Shown piece after piece: positions 48,861-60,800 of a stretch of DNA of 64,000 nt. The notes under the pieces are model-generated. The model made no database searches, was not told the DNA's origin, and was given only the letters and a program-made list of their open reading frames with translations. Origin of the DNA: Istiophorus platypterus (taxonomy: Eukaryota; Chordata; Actinopteri; Istiophoriformes; Istiophoridae); NCBI GenBank assembly GCA_016859345.1, contig CM029131.1, positions 6,679,320 through 6,743,319 on the forward strand. Direction: 5' to 3'. A program made the translations under genes and the position numbers. Every line of letters begins with the position of its first letter. Positions within the stretch are counted from its first letter, which is position 1.

Positions 48861-51800
48861 ATACATGAGAGATTCTGATGATGTTTCTCGGATCCCAGTG
48901 AACTCTAGGGGGCGCTGTGGGACAGTCTCCTAATACGTAATATAGTATTAAAATGATATTGCATCCTAGTCGGGTTGCACTTTGGGTTAAGTCCACTAGA
49001 TGGAAGTGTTTCAGCCTGTCATCCAATTTGCTTAGCCAATTACTCCGCAGTCTCTAAACACTGGAGGGAAAGAGAACTGGTCGTGGCCAGAGGGCAACAA
49101 CGAGGAGCTGGGGCAGGCCATTGTTGGGGCCCCTGGGGGGCAGGTAACTTCGGCAATCCAGCCTCTTACTCTTGAGGACGTACTCTAGCATCCTTTTATT
49201 ATTATCATTCAAATGCTACGGGCCTTTATGAAACAGTATCAGTAGATTTGTCTGAGTTACGTTAGAAATCAGAGCTGTGGGTTGGAAGAGAAAGGTGCGT
49301 TACAAGGTGGAAAAAGTATAAAAATATAAATTGCCCTGCCACAATCCTTTCTTTGTTCACTGGTGAGTCACCGCTAATGCTGGATTGATGGCGCAGTTCT
49401 TCCCATATGACATGGGCTCCGCTTCACACATATACATGAATAAATAGAACAAAATGTGGCCTTGGTATTAGCTGACTACATTTACGTCACGCCAAATTAC
49501 CCAGACTATTCAACATCTGCCCTACTTCCACCTCCAAAATTGCTCTAATCAGAGCCAGACTGATACTCTATTTTAAATTCAACAAACAAGTAGCCTTCTT
49601 AAGAAGACCTATACTTGTATTTAGAGAGCTGTGCAATTTACTGTTTAATCCTTAATATTAATTCAGCAGAGATAACACTTAGGAGGTCAGTGTGTTTTTG
49701 CCACAATGCGTAGAACCCACCGTATGATCACATCCCTACCTAGCTCCCTTTTCTTTGATATTTTCATAGTTTTGTTTAAATTCCATGCAGCCGGACGACT
49801 CCCCTGAACTTTCCGGGCCCCAGCTGGGACCAGAAAGTAGCTTAGCACTGTTAGTAAAAACTGGAGCCCATGTGGCACTTCCTGCTGGGCCCTGAGGAAG
49901 ATGATCTCCTGCCCTGTTGGCTCCCATGCAGCACAAAGGAAATCATTATCCTGTAATTATAGATGGTTAAGAAGAAAATTGGCCGTCTCTGTAATCTGCG
50001 TAATAGCATAATGTGCCACCACACTCAGTAAACCTAAACAACTGGTGCAGGAAAGGATGTATACTTCATGTTTTTCTTTCTGACAAAGAAAAATACAAAA
50101 TCGGGGAGGAAGATGTCAACATTAATATGTCTACCTGTAATCTGTAACGAACCCTGTGCCTTCTTCTTTTACCTGTTTGTTTTTTCATGCCTCAGCATCA
50201 CATCATTACAGCTTAATAGAAACATCTGGAAGGCATTATGAATCATTACTGCTCAATGTGGGTGGCATTTCCAAAGGCTAAATTATCTTCATCCTTTTGC
50301 CACCATTGGTTCCCTGCAAAAAAGTTTGTTTAAATCACGGCAAATTTGATCTAGTTTTCAAGCTTCAGAAGAAACAGCATTGATATTTAAAAATCGAAAT
50401 CTGTTACGGCCAAAAGATTTTTTTCTGATCTGGGCAATTTTTTTTTAAAAGCCACAGAAAGTCGATGCACAAACTGCAGGGAAAGTATTTCTCATCCCTA
50501 CGAACACATGTACCATTTACTTAAAAAAATCTTTAACGGTTCTGATTTGCATACATTGTTGCTTTTACCTCATTTGTGATGCTTCTGCTGTGGTTGCCGA
50601 CTTTGATGCAAAAATATTAACGGCTGCAAAATGTCTGTTTAATATCACAATGATTTTGCCAAAGCAAGAGGAAGGTTATACCCTCCTCTTATAATCTACA
50701 CCACCTTTTGGCGGTGAACTGTTGTTAACAGCCTTTTGCGGGCCAATCCGAAGATATGGGTCGTTACTGACCTGTTATACGACTGTAGCTGAGCCACTAC
50801 AGGTTAATGCAAGTGGTGTTTTTGGTCCAAGTAGCGCAGAGGGAGGTGTGTGGGGGTTGTGGTCTGCCCCTGCCCCTTTTGTCCTGTTGCTAGGGTATCC
50901 TTTCAGTCTTAATTGAACATTTAAAAAATATTTATTAGCTGAAAACATGGTGCCCAGCGATGTTATACCCTATAACGGCTCTAGCCTTGAGTCTTTCTGC
51001 TCCGTCCAGCGTAGGGTAACATCCCCTGGGCACAGCAAGACACCGCTTGAGGCCTCCAAACAAAAAACACCCCTACATTAACTCACACAGTAACTCAGCC
51101 CTGTGCAATTAGTACGACCCCTGGAACACGAGTTTGATTAGATTAGTAGAAGATTATGAACAAGATTGAAACAACAGTTAAATCGGGGCAGAGTGTCTGA
51201 TCGAGAGTGAGTCTGGAGCTTTCCGGGGGCCCACGGGGAGCCCCTGTGGCCCACGGGGAGCCCCTGCGACCCAGGGACAGTAGCCCTCTCCGCTCAGATG
51301 GCCCAGTGTTCACATGTTGCCCCTCCTCCGTCGTGTCCTAATGGTGACCCCTGCCATTGCCCCCTCCCTCTCTGCCCCATTTAGAGCTGGGCATGGTCAT
51401 CCGGAGCTGAGGATGGAGGATCGCTTTTCCTGCGTCCTCCTCGCCAGCACAGATAAGAAGATTTTATTTTGCCGTATCAAAAACTACAAAGAGTCTTTAG
51501 CCTTATCAAGCGACTCTCATGTCCCCGTGTTTGCAGCAGAGGTATTGATAGGAAGTAATCAGGCTGAACCATCGTTGAGGAATGAAAACCCAGCGGGACA
51601 CTGGTTCCTGTTGTTTCTGGTTCCTGAAAATAGGCCTGACTCAGACAGGTGTGAAGCCGGATGTAACGACCCTCTTCCGTCAAGGTCGTGATGTGACGGG
51701 GGCGTGTGAAGCATGGGGGGGGCGGGGGGGGGGTCGGGGAGGGGGGGGGTCTGCCCTGGCGCGAGCACGAGCGCGAGCACGTGCACGTACGTGGAAACCA

Positions 51801-52169
51801 ATGCACGCGTGTTTTTTTTTCCCTCTTGTTGAGTCAAGCATGACCGATATAACAGATTGTACGACCTTCAAAATAAAAGTTGAACGAAATTAAAGGAATG
51901 TTGCAACATTTTCTATCAAATCAATCAAAACTGGATAAATAGCAAACTGGTGCATGAACATGATGGATGCGGATGTTTGCACACAGGACTTTACACCCGG
52001 TCTTGATGAATGGATTGATGAGTATAAACGTGATGTAATGGCATCCACAGTCACCAGGTCTCAACCTAAGAAAACATCTATGTCAGTTTAGACAACAACA
52101 CACTACTTTATCAGCATGTGCATCATTTTTTGGCCATGGTGTGGATGCTAAAATTATTGAAGTATAATA

Positions 52170-52345
52170 TTAATATCAATAATATTAATAATGATAATGG
52201 TGATGATGATGATGATGATGATAGTAATAATAATAATAAACTTAATTTATATAGAACCTTTAATACAGGAAATGCAACTCAAAGTGCTTTACATCAGAGA
52301 AAATACATTAATGAGAACAGATTTACAGTGAACATGATATAAACA
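52170..52345 (+). mobile_element. Retroposon-tail-like fragment with (GAT)n/(AAT)n tract
   Basis: After a TGA/AAT microsatellite (about 52170-52240) comes 'ttaatttatatagaaccttt' and 'gcaactcaaagtgctttaca', a wording I know as the 3' end of a very common fish non-LTR or SINE-type element. No coding part remains. Confidence 0.5.
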
Positions 52346-52804
52346 ATGATAGTAAAAATGAAAAAAGTGGTAAGAAACGACTCACACTAAGGACAACAGT
52401 CCATAGTAAAGGGAAACAGAACATAATAAAAAGAACAATCGAAATAATAAGAGCAGCATAAAATACAAAGGTAAAAGCAATAATAAAAACAATGAGGATG
52501 TAAAAGATAAAAAATGTAAGGATAAATCTATGAAAAGATAGCATCAAATTAGAAAGAATGCATTGAACAGTGCAGCAGATAGCAAATGCAAAACTTGCAA
52601 AACAAATACATGTCTTTAAACAAGAGATAAGTAAAAAAAAATCAATTCTAATAGTCTATTTTCATACATATTATAAACGGTAGGAAGACAATAGAGAATG
52701 AATCGAGTAATCTGAATTACACTGGCACAGCTTTAGCTATAAATCAGTCTTATTTTGAAATGTCGACCGTAAGACTTTTTTTTCACATTATGGCTGACTT
52801 CATG

Positions 52805-52806
<2 letters not shown>

Positions 52807-52864
<58 letters not shown>

Positions 52865-52900
52865 AACTCGACAAAGTAATTTGAGCGACCGGGGGCCGGC

Positions 52901-52941
<41 letters not shown>

Positions 52942-52948
52942 TGTGTGT
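52807..52948. repeat. (CT)n and (GT)n tracts in the cyyr1 promoter area
   Basis: About 26 uninterrupted CT units (52807-52858), a GC-rich spacer, then about 23 GT units (52902-52948), located 300-440 bases upstream of the cyyr1 start codon. Confidence 0.95.
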
Positions 52949-53245
52949 GTGAGAGGGCGGGGGGAGGAGGTGGGTGTGCGACCGGACGGAAACAGAGACA
53001 GACGGGGACGCTCGGGACAACACGTGGAGGAACCAACAAAACGGAGCTTTACTCTGGAGGAGAAGACGCCGAGAGAGGAGAAGTCACGAGCAGCGGTCCG
53101 GCGCCTTCCTCCGGGGATGAGACACCGCGATGGTCCCCGAGGAGCCTGATAGGTGACCGAGGGACACGCTTCTCCCCCCCAACCACCACCACCTCTCTCG
53201 TCTTCCGTCCCCGGTGGAGAAAGTAGGCCCGTGGGGAGCGGGGTC

Positions 53246-53686
53246 ATGGAAAACCTCCGGAGGAGGAAGAGGAGGACGCAGGCGCTGGGATGGAAGTGGC
53301 TCAGGAACTCGCTGCTGCTTTGTTTATTCACCGGTGAGTTTTTTTGTTTGTTTGTTTGTTTGACCGGTTTAAACCATCTCCCACCCTTTTTCCCCAAGCA
53401 CCTACCTGTGAACGATTCACCCTTTAGTGCGGTTTTAACGGGACTTCTGGTTGTTAAATGATGATTCTCCTCCAGCCTCTGAAATGAAGCAGCTGGTGAA
53501 AAAGGGTCGTAGTGATCAGAAACTATATGAGGTCAGGGGCGATCTTTTAAAGTCAGACATTATTATATATTTAATTCAGGAAACTACCGGTAGAGATGAC
53601 ATTTCTTCCAAAGTAAGTCGAGCCATAACATGAAAAACAGCTGGAAACTTTTCCTCTGAGTCAGGTCTGCGGTACAGCGTTGGAGT

Positions 53687-53783
<97 letters not shown>

Positions 53784-54205
53784 TGAGAAAGGGGGTGGGG
53801 GGGTTGAAGGACATAGTGGCATTGTCTCCAGGCGTGTGGAGAGACGGGAGCCAGGACCTCTGAGGACCACCCAGAAAGAGCACGCCTGGAGTCTGCTGAT
53901 GGGACCTCCCCTACGGCCATTCACATGGAAATATCTCAGCATTTTTTTAAGCAGGGAGGTGGTGTTAGATGAAAAAGAGAGAGAGAGAGAGAGAAAAAAA
54001 AGGTGGGTTGGCTGTGACCTCCATCATAAAAGAAACATCCGTCAAACCTCGCTCCAATCACAGAGAAGCACGCTTTCCCTTTTTATTTATCCCATTTAAG
54101 TTGTCGGGACTTTTTCCTGCAAGGGGGAAAAGTAAAGTAAGTTTTCTCCACCGCATCCTCCTGCAGTAATTAAAAGGCAGCGCTCTGCTTTCCCCAGTTT
54201 CCTAC

Positions 54206-54246
<41 letters not shown>

Positions 54247-54756
54247 CCACTATTTGGGAATGTGCAAAATCCCCCCCCCCCCAAGGCACACATCAACTGA
54301 GCGTGAGTGACTCCTGAGAGAAAGCAGAGACACGCATGCTTGTTTTCTTTGCAGAGTCCTCCGTCTGAAATGTGGCGGGTCGGGGGAGACTTTCTCCGCG
54401 CGGCGGCGGGGGAGCACAAATCCCGCAGCTTAGCGCGCGGGTGTGTGTGGGTGTGTGTGGGTGTGGGGGGGGCTTCAGATGAGAGAGGCTCGTGTCGTGG
54501 CAGCAGGTTGAGACGAGCACACGGGGAGGCACAGCTGTGTGTACAGTGCGATTGAAGGTATAGGCTTTGGCTGAGCCGGGGGGGGGGGGGGTAAATGAAT
54601 CGCATTAATCACGCACGCAGGAATGTAATAAATCCCGCAAACGCCACGTCAGACGCAGCAGGAATAGACGCGAGATGATCACGTCGGATCATGAATTGCG
54701 CCGGTGCACAGGTGGTTAATGTTGGCTCTCAAACCTAACCCCCCCCTCCCAGTACA

Positions 54757-54791
<35 letters not shown>

Positions 54792-57464
54792 ATGACACTC
54801 ATGCACCCTAATGACTCCCCCCTCAAAAGTAATTCAGTGGCTGGATCACTGCGGTTCACATGCGGGCTTGTCACACTTTCCCCGGGTCCATTTGCGAGGG
54901 AACTTCCGTCAGCTCCGTAGCAGCTGTCAGAATTGCTGTTAAAGGGCCAATCTGCCAATTTAGTGCAACCACTCATAAAGGATGGGGGGGTGGTGGTGTC
55001 AGTGGGGGCGAATTTTGCAGCAGAGGAAGCAGAGAGATCCTCGCTTTTGACCTCAAGGATGGATCAGGTTCCAAAAAACACTGGATCCATGGAAAGTCTG
55101 CGCTTTTCCGAAATCCGTGGCCTCCTAGTTTGTGAGAAAAGTTCTGTTAACAAATTGCAGTCAATGCTTCTTCTTTACAAGTAATTTTAATCACTAGTAT
55201 GATTTTTTTTTTCTTCTGATTCATCCATTAAATGTTTGGGAGAAAAAGAGAAAATGGTGAGAACTTCATCACAATTTCCAGCAACACACATCAACGTCTT
55301 AATATTGCATTTTTTTTTTTGTCCAACTGACAATCTGAAGCCAAGTATATTCATTTTTTTAGTCTACAAAACAGAGAAAAAATAGCAGATCTTCACAATT
55401 GGGAAGCTGGAACCAGTGAACATTTTTCATTTTTGCTTGAAAAAGGAGACAGACGATTAACGGGCTCTCAAAATGATCCGCCGGGCGGCTATTCATTTCA
55501 TCCAAAAACCTTTCAAACAAGAGTTGCAAATGTGTAAATCAGTCTCCGCCAAAATCCAGTCATTTGTTCCCTGGTCCAAGGCTGATTTTTAAACCAAGTT
55601 TTCTCCACATCCCCTCATGGATACTCGCTCCATCCTCCCGAGGGACAAAACCAGCCAACAAGAGAGCGAAACCTTCACAGAGAGACTTAAAAAGAGAGCC
55701 ACCCCCCCTTCACACTGATCATGTCTCTGAACTTAAAAGGGCATAGAAAATTCTGGCAACAAAACACACACACACACACTCCAAACACTGTAATAATGAC
55801 CCGCCCTCTTAAGAAACATGCCAATTTTTCCGGCTTTGCCAGATTCAGCCAGGTTGCTGCCTACGGTGCCTGATTCAGCCGCTCGGCCATGTGGGCTGAA
55901 TTTTGCTGCCTCGGACGGCCTGGACATGGAAGAAGAAGTCGTGTAAATAAATTGCATGTGCACCGTTACCTCAGCGAGATGCTGCATAGCAATCAAATGG
56001 CAACGATCGCCTGTTGCCGGGCGACCCTCTGTACCATGCTATATATTAAATGCAAGTCCTGAGTCCGTTTTTAATCCTGATCTTAAGTCGATGAAAGGAG
56101 AAAATCGCCGAGATTGCGGAAGAGGGCATCCTCTCGTTGCTGCAAGTGGAGGCTTATTTAAATCTCCAAGCAGTTTTAATGTGTTTCCCAGTCTGACAGA
56201 TATTTGAAAAATCTTAAATACGGTAATAGAGGCAAGCAGGGGTGGCTGGGTTTACTGGAACCAAACCCAGGGTCCCTATGTGAGTTAATCACAGAGGACT
56301 TTTTATTTTATCTTCCCTGGACGCTCCACAGGTATTGATAGCTCCTTTATGAAAGTGCCCCTCCAGTCCTCTGCGCTCGTAATAAATCAACTGTCGTCAT
56401 GCTTTTAAACACTTTGAAGGTATAAATAGAGGCTGCTGGTTGAGGTTGTGTGCTTTGAGGTTAAGTTCATGAAAGGTCTCATTATAGCGTTCAAGTTATA
56501 TATTTCATCGAGGCAAAGGTTTAAGAAGTTCCTCAGATAAAAGTATATTTCTTTTGAGAGCTTCTTTTATTATAAGTGGAAACTTCTTAACAGCTTGAAA
56601 TATATCTGTGCCATTAGGTTTTATTTACTTTTTTCTTTATGACCTCGTTCACCTCAGAAATGCAGCCTGTTACTTTATTCTCAATTATTTCACCGAGGAG
56701 CTTAATGTGTTTCTTGAAGACTTTGTCTAACTTCGTCTGTATTTTGCTCTGTTTTCTCTTCTATCGACCGGCACTTGGGGAAAGGCTTCCGTCTCCACAA
56801 AATTAAAAATCCTGCATTGCAGACTCTTAGGATTGTGTGTGTGGGTGTGTGTGTGTGTGTGTGTGTTGCAGGTGGCACCGAGGCCCAGTGTGAAGGCTGC
56901 ATAGAGTACTGCTGCGATGGATCGCCGCCTTTCTGCTGCTCCTACTACGCCTATGTGGGGGACGTCCTCTCGTAAGTAGACCATCCAAATACGACCTTCT
57001 TGAAAGAACTAGTCTAGTTGTGTTGTGGGGTTTCTTTGGACAAAAGTTAGAAAGAGATGACATATTGTAGAAAGGTCTGTCTGCACACACCTAATAGGTG
57101 TGGTGCAGTTCTTTTTCCAAGTGTGAGAGAACGACTAACTCACATACCAGCTGTCCGTTAAGTGCCAGGAGACTCTTCAGAAGATCTGACCTGTTGACCT
57201 CTCCATGGCTTGATTCAGCACAGCTGCTTTAACACTTTCACCCAGTTTCTCAGACTTCTCAGACTTCGCAAGTGACACCACAATCGGGGTCTGTGTAGAT
57301 TTGTAATCTCTTGTTACAAAATGGTAAAAAGGAGACTGTTGAATCTTCAGCCTGGGCTGAATCTGACGTGCTGACTAATTTTCGACCTATGAGGACGCAA
57401 CAAACCTGTTAATGATGCTTGCTTTTCTGTTTCATGGGCATCTCACAGACTCCTCTGTAGAGCA

Positions 57465-57496
<32 letters not shown>

Positions 57497-57652
57497 GAGT
57501 ACATGCACGCCTTGTCACTCTGCCACATATATCACACAACCAAGTTACATCAGATGCTGCAGTCCATCTGCATGGCAGCAACTTAGAAGTATCGGTAGCG
57601 TGTCTGAGACGGCTGCCGCCTCCTCTCCCACTCGACTGGGTGGCTCACGATG

Positions 57653-57697
<45 letters not shown>

Positions 57698-59181
57698 CTT
57701 GTGTGTGTGGTGATCTTGTGACTTACACAACCCAGCCACAAGAATTTTCAAAGTATTTGAAGTTAATAAGGTTTCATTTGTTTCTAATATGAATAAATTA
57801 CTTTGAAAACTATTTAGAAAACTGAACATTTTGTGGTTTAGGACTGTTTATTGGTCATGTTTCCTAATGCTTTATTTACCAAAATGTGACTCGAGTCATT
57901 GAGAAAATGCCAGACAGGTGAATCAATAGTGAAAAGAATCACTGGTTGCAGTCAGAAAGTGGTTCCAAATTATTTATCAGTGGCTTTATGGTGAGAGACT
58001 TAAGTTTTACACATGCCGTGTCCCATTACACACATTCTGCTACAGTGAAACCTTATCCCCATGACCTCAGGCTATCAGTAATTGAAAGAAAATTAAAATA
58101 AATAAAGAAAGAAAGAAAGAGGTGTAAGGTTCTGGCTGGGAGGCGCTACAAAGGAGCCGGCTGTTTAACATCTTTCACACCTCGTTCCTGCTTGACGGGA
58201 GCAAACGACAGCACCTCCTCATTTTCCCCGCTGTTACTTTGTCCTCACATCACAGCCGGTACTCCGTCGCACTCCTCCAGCCCCTGGAATGCTGTTTTAT
58301 CTTTTAGAATTTATTTATTTTTTCTGGGTCTCATCATTTATTTATCATGTTTCATTCTCCTCGGTGTATCGCCTTCATGCTACGCTGGACCGCCGCTCTT
58401 TGCTGTGCCCCACAGCTCCGATCATGTTTCATAAACACGCTCAAACATACAAAGTGAGGGGAGGGATGAATATGTATGAAGCTATGGTGACAAGAATGTG
58501 AGGTGCTGTTTTGTTTTGTATTTTCCTACTCCGCTGCCACAAAGATGAGTTACCCCATATTTCTATATGATTTTAATTCATGCATTCATATGATTCAGCA
58601 CTGAGTGTTTTGAAACAAAGCCTCTCCTTTAATGTGGTGGACACTGCGTTATTAATACTAATAGCGGCGTAAATGTGAGGTTTCGCTGATGCAACGCTTC
58701 CGTTTGGCGCCCGGTTTGACCAGCTTCATTCATCTCATCTTTCATCTCTGCTGCTTTGATGTCTCAGTGAATAATGCAATTACCCCTGGTGAGACTGATG
58801 CATTGTGGTCAACAAGACTAGTCCTTGGTGCATTTTTTTTTAACCTTCTTCAGTGTTTGTCAAAGTCCTTTCCTCCAGAGAGGGTAGTTTCTGAGTTTAA
58901 CCACTAGAGGGTGTAACTATCCCATCAAACGCCCTGTGATATGGGGGCCGGTATCCCCAGCGTAAATTGGTGTCACTCACCTGTAAATGCACCAAACAAC
59001 ATGCTTTTGACCTAACAAATGCTTCCATGTTTCTCTCTTGAACTCAGGTCCTCCACCTCCGTACACCTACGACTACGAGATGTACCCCGCCTCCCTGCAC
59101 CCTCCGCCTTACACTCCAACTCAGCCTCGGCCGGCCAACTACTCCCCTCCTCCTCCTTACTCCGGCTGCGCCCGCAAGTGA
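53246..59181 (+). CDS. cyyr1: CYYR1 (cysteine and tyrosine-rich protein 1), three exons found, transmembrane exon not found
   Basis: Exons found: 53246-53333, 56872-56971 and 59048-59181. Exon 1 encodes a basic start and a hydrophobic signal segment (NSLLLCLFTG). Exon 2 encodes YCCDGSPPFCCSYYAYVGD, almost the human CYYR1 Cys/Tyr box. The last exon encodes a Pro/Tyr-rich tail with three PPxY motifs (PPPPY, PPPY, PPPPY), the type bound by WW domains, ending CARK as against NARK in human. Family proteins are small single-pass membrane proteins of poorly known function. Exon 2 ends in phase 2 and the last exon needs one preceding base, so they cannot join in frame; the exon for the membrane span and basic juxtamembrane part should lie in 56972-59047, but I could not find it. 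The start at 53246 has G at -3 and +4; two tiny uORFs (from 53117 and 53130) precede it. Neighbours adamts1 and app match the human order. Confidence 0.87.
53334..56871 (+). other. cyyr1: cyyr1 intron 1
   Basis: A 3.5 kb intron with a long GT tract (53689-53783, about 47 units), another at about 54208-54243, a G run near 54580-54592, and a CA tract at about 54760-54789. It ends in a GT tract that runs almost to the exon 2 acceptor. Frames open across the repeats are not coding. Confidence 0.75.
53689..53783. repeat. Long (GT)n microsatellite
   Basis: About 47 uninterrupted GT units, the longest pure dinucleotide tract in the window. Confidence 0.97.
56972..59047 (+). other. cyyr1: cyyr1 intron(s) between exon 2 and the last exon
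   Basis: About 2.1 kb, expected to contain the membrane-span exon. It holds a CA tract (57468-57495), a GT tract (57655-57696) and a GAAA tract (about 58103-58120), but no frame resembling the GTAIAGIVFGIVF-type span or the following basic segment of CYYR1 on either strand. Confidence 0.6.
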
Positions 59182-60420
59182 GCTCCCTGCCGCACAGACT
59201 GGCCGCCGGCCGGCTCGAAGGAGACTCTACCGGCCTGGAGACTGACTGCACACCTCTGGCCCGTAAAGCCAGTGGTGTTACGATTTGGGTTAAAGACAAT
59301 TCTGGGGAGCCAAAGAAAAATTTCCACATTAAAACAAAAAAAAGGGAGGCCAGGTGCAATTATGTTCAGCGGGAGTCTGGACCAAACGGTGGGGGAATAA
59401 ATGATAATTTAACAAGCTGTGGGTCAGGATGCCTAAAGAAGGGATCCGACATGTGCATGATCCAATAGACTTAACTGTTAGCAGCCCTGCTAGTCTGCAG
59501 CTGGCACTCTTCTCCCACTAATAACCATTATCCTTATCCGTCCCTGCCTGTGCACATCAAAGGCAGCACGCCGCTTTGATGAAGGTGAAGACCACTGTTG
59601 TCAGCATGGAGGGAAACGTCTCTCCAGGAGACAATGTAGACTCTGCTTTTAATGGAAATGATCCTCCTCCACCCACTTCCCTCCATTTTGGAAAAAAAAA
59701 ATAACCCAAGCTTGATTAATGCCAGCGACTTAGGTGGAAGTTTGATGATTAAAGCAGCTTTAAACAGGTCCGGTCTGGACCTGTCATGTGTAGAGACAAA
59801 GGCTTGAGTGTAATGCAAAATAATACTGACCCAAATGGCATGGAGAACTTGAAAGGACTGGGCTGTTGGGTTATTTATCACCTTACTTGAAAGAATGCGA
59901 GGGCGGAAAACTGAACCGGGGGTCGAGTTACATCCAGTGGAAACCAAAATAGATTTCGCTCCGAAAGGGGGACAATTGTAAATCTCTCGCCTCCTGCGAC
60001 CATTTTTATTTTTTAATTAATTATTTTTTTTCCCAGGGCTGATTAAGGTTTGCAAGCGAGGGCGAATTGACCTCCGCCTTGCCAGGACTGGTTCATGTGA
60101 TGGCTGACTGTGAATGATGGGAAGGGATTTTTAATAATGTGGTCAGGTGAACAATGAGTGTTTTCCTTACTGTCTCAGTGGCTGTGTTGTAAATTAAAAG
60201 TTTTGATTAAAACGTGCCCTTTTTTCCTTTTTAAAATGTATGAGCATTGACATCTTCACTCTTTTCTTTATTCATATGGATGATCAAAAACAGAGGGTGT
60301 GTGGGGGGGGAATAAAAGATATAAACGTGTGTATGCGTGTGTGTAAGAAGGATAGAGAGTGTGTGTGCATGTGTGCATGAGTGCGTGAGTGTGCATGAGT
60401 GTGTGAGAGTGTGTGAGTGT
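59182..60420 (+). other. cyyr1: cyyr1 3'UTR and short intergenic region to app
   Basis: Non-coding sequence after the stop. The first AATAAA is at 59396-59401 and is a reasonable polyadenylation signal. The rest up to the app CpG island shows an AT-rich stretch and a GT-rich tract (about 60327-60424). Less than 1.5 kb separates the cyyr1 stop from the app start, much tighter than in mammals. Confidence 0.45.
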
Positions 60421-60800
60421 GTGTTAATCCCACTCCGCTGTGGTCAGGTGATCCGGCGCCGAGCAGCTGTGCAGCCTCGGTATCGCTCACCATCAGACAA
60501 CGGGAGTCACCGGCGCCGAACACACGGTTTCCTCGGCCCCGACGCGAAACGTTGAACCCGCTCGGCCGAAAACGCTGCACCCGAGGAGCGCCGCGTCCAT
60601 TAACGACATGGGGGACGGAGTGGCTTTACTGCTGCTGGCCGCGGCGGCTTCGGCTCTGGCCGCCGAGGTAAGGAAAAATATATTTCCTTTTGCGTGTGTG
60701 GGAGAATTTGTTGTATTTTCAGCCATATTGTCGTCAAGCTAGGCGAAGTTAGCCGGGGTTAGCTAGCGCTAGCCGAGCGGAGACCGGAAGCCGAGAAGCC
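60420..60800 (+). promoter_or_regulatory. app: CpG island at the app 5' end
   Basis: GC- and CpG-rich sequence surrounds the signal-peptide exon, without an obvious TATA box. This agrees with the known housekeeping-type, TATA-less promoter of vertebrate APP. The transcription start probably lies between about 60430 and 60590. Confidence 0.6.
60608..60667 (+). CDS. app: Amyloid precursor protein, first coding exon (signal peptide), gene continues beyond window
   Basis: A 20-codon exon, MGDGVALLLLAAAASALAAE, is followed exactly by a GTAAGG donor in phase 0. Human APP exon 1 encodes MLPGLALLLLAAWTARALE and also ends in phase 0 after a Glu codon. Length, hydrophobic core, phase, CpG island and position next to cyyr1 all agree. 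The identity rests on one short exon plus synteny, because exon 2 (start of the E1 domain) is not in the remaining 3.3 kb. Fish have two APP copies (appa, appb) and I cannot say which this is. The protein is a type I membrane protein processed by secretases. Confidence 0.72.

Larger units (their letters stand above)
48551..52800. other. Intergenic region between adamts1 and cyyr1
   Basis: No gene recognised. It contains a repeat-like segment (about 48590-48860), a 20-base tandem duplication (about 51229-51268), a G run with alternating purine-pyrimidine sequence (about 51715-51800), and a TGA/TAA trinucleotide tract leading into a retroposon-like tail (about 52170-52330). Confidence 0.6.

Noticed and set aside
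53576..54099. Long frames on both strands around 53680-53920
   Set aside because: They depend on the (GT)n tract, which has no stop codons in any frame.
58270..58434. Hydrophobic frame (IYLFFLGLIIYLSCFILLG) after a possible acceptor AG near 58306, in a phase that fits cyyr1 exon 2
   Set aside because: It has no resemblance to the CYYR1 membrane span or the basic segment after it, lacks a suitable donor before its stop, and is explained by T-rich intronic DNA.
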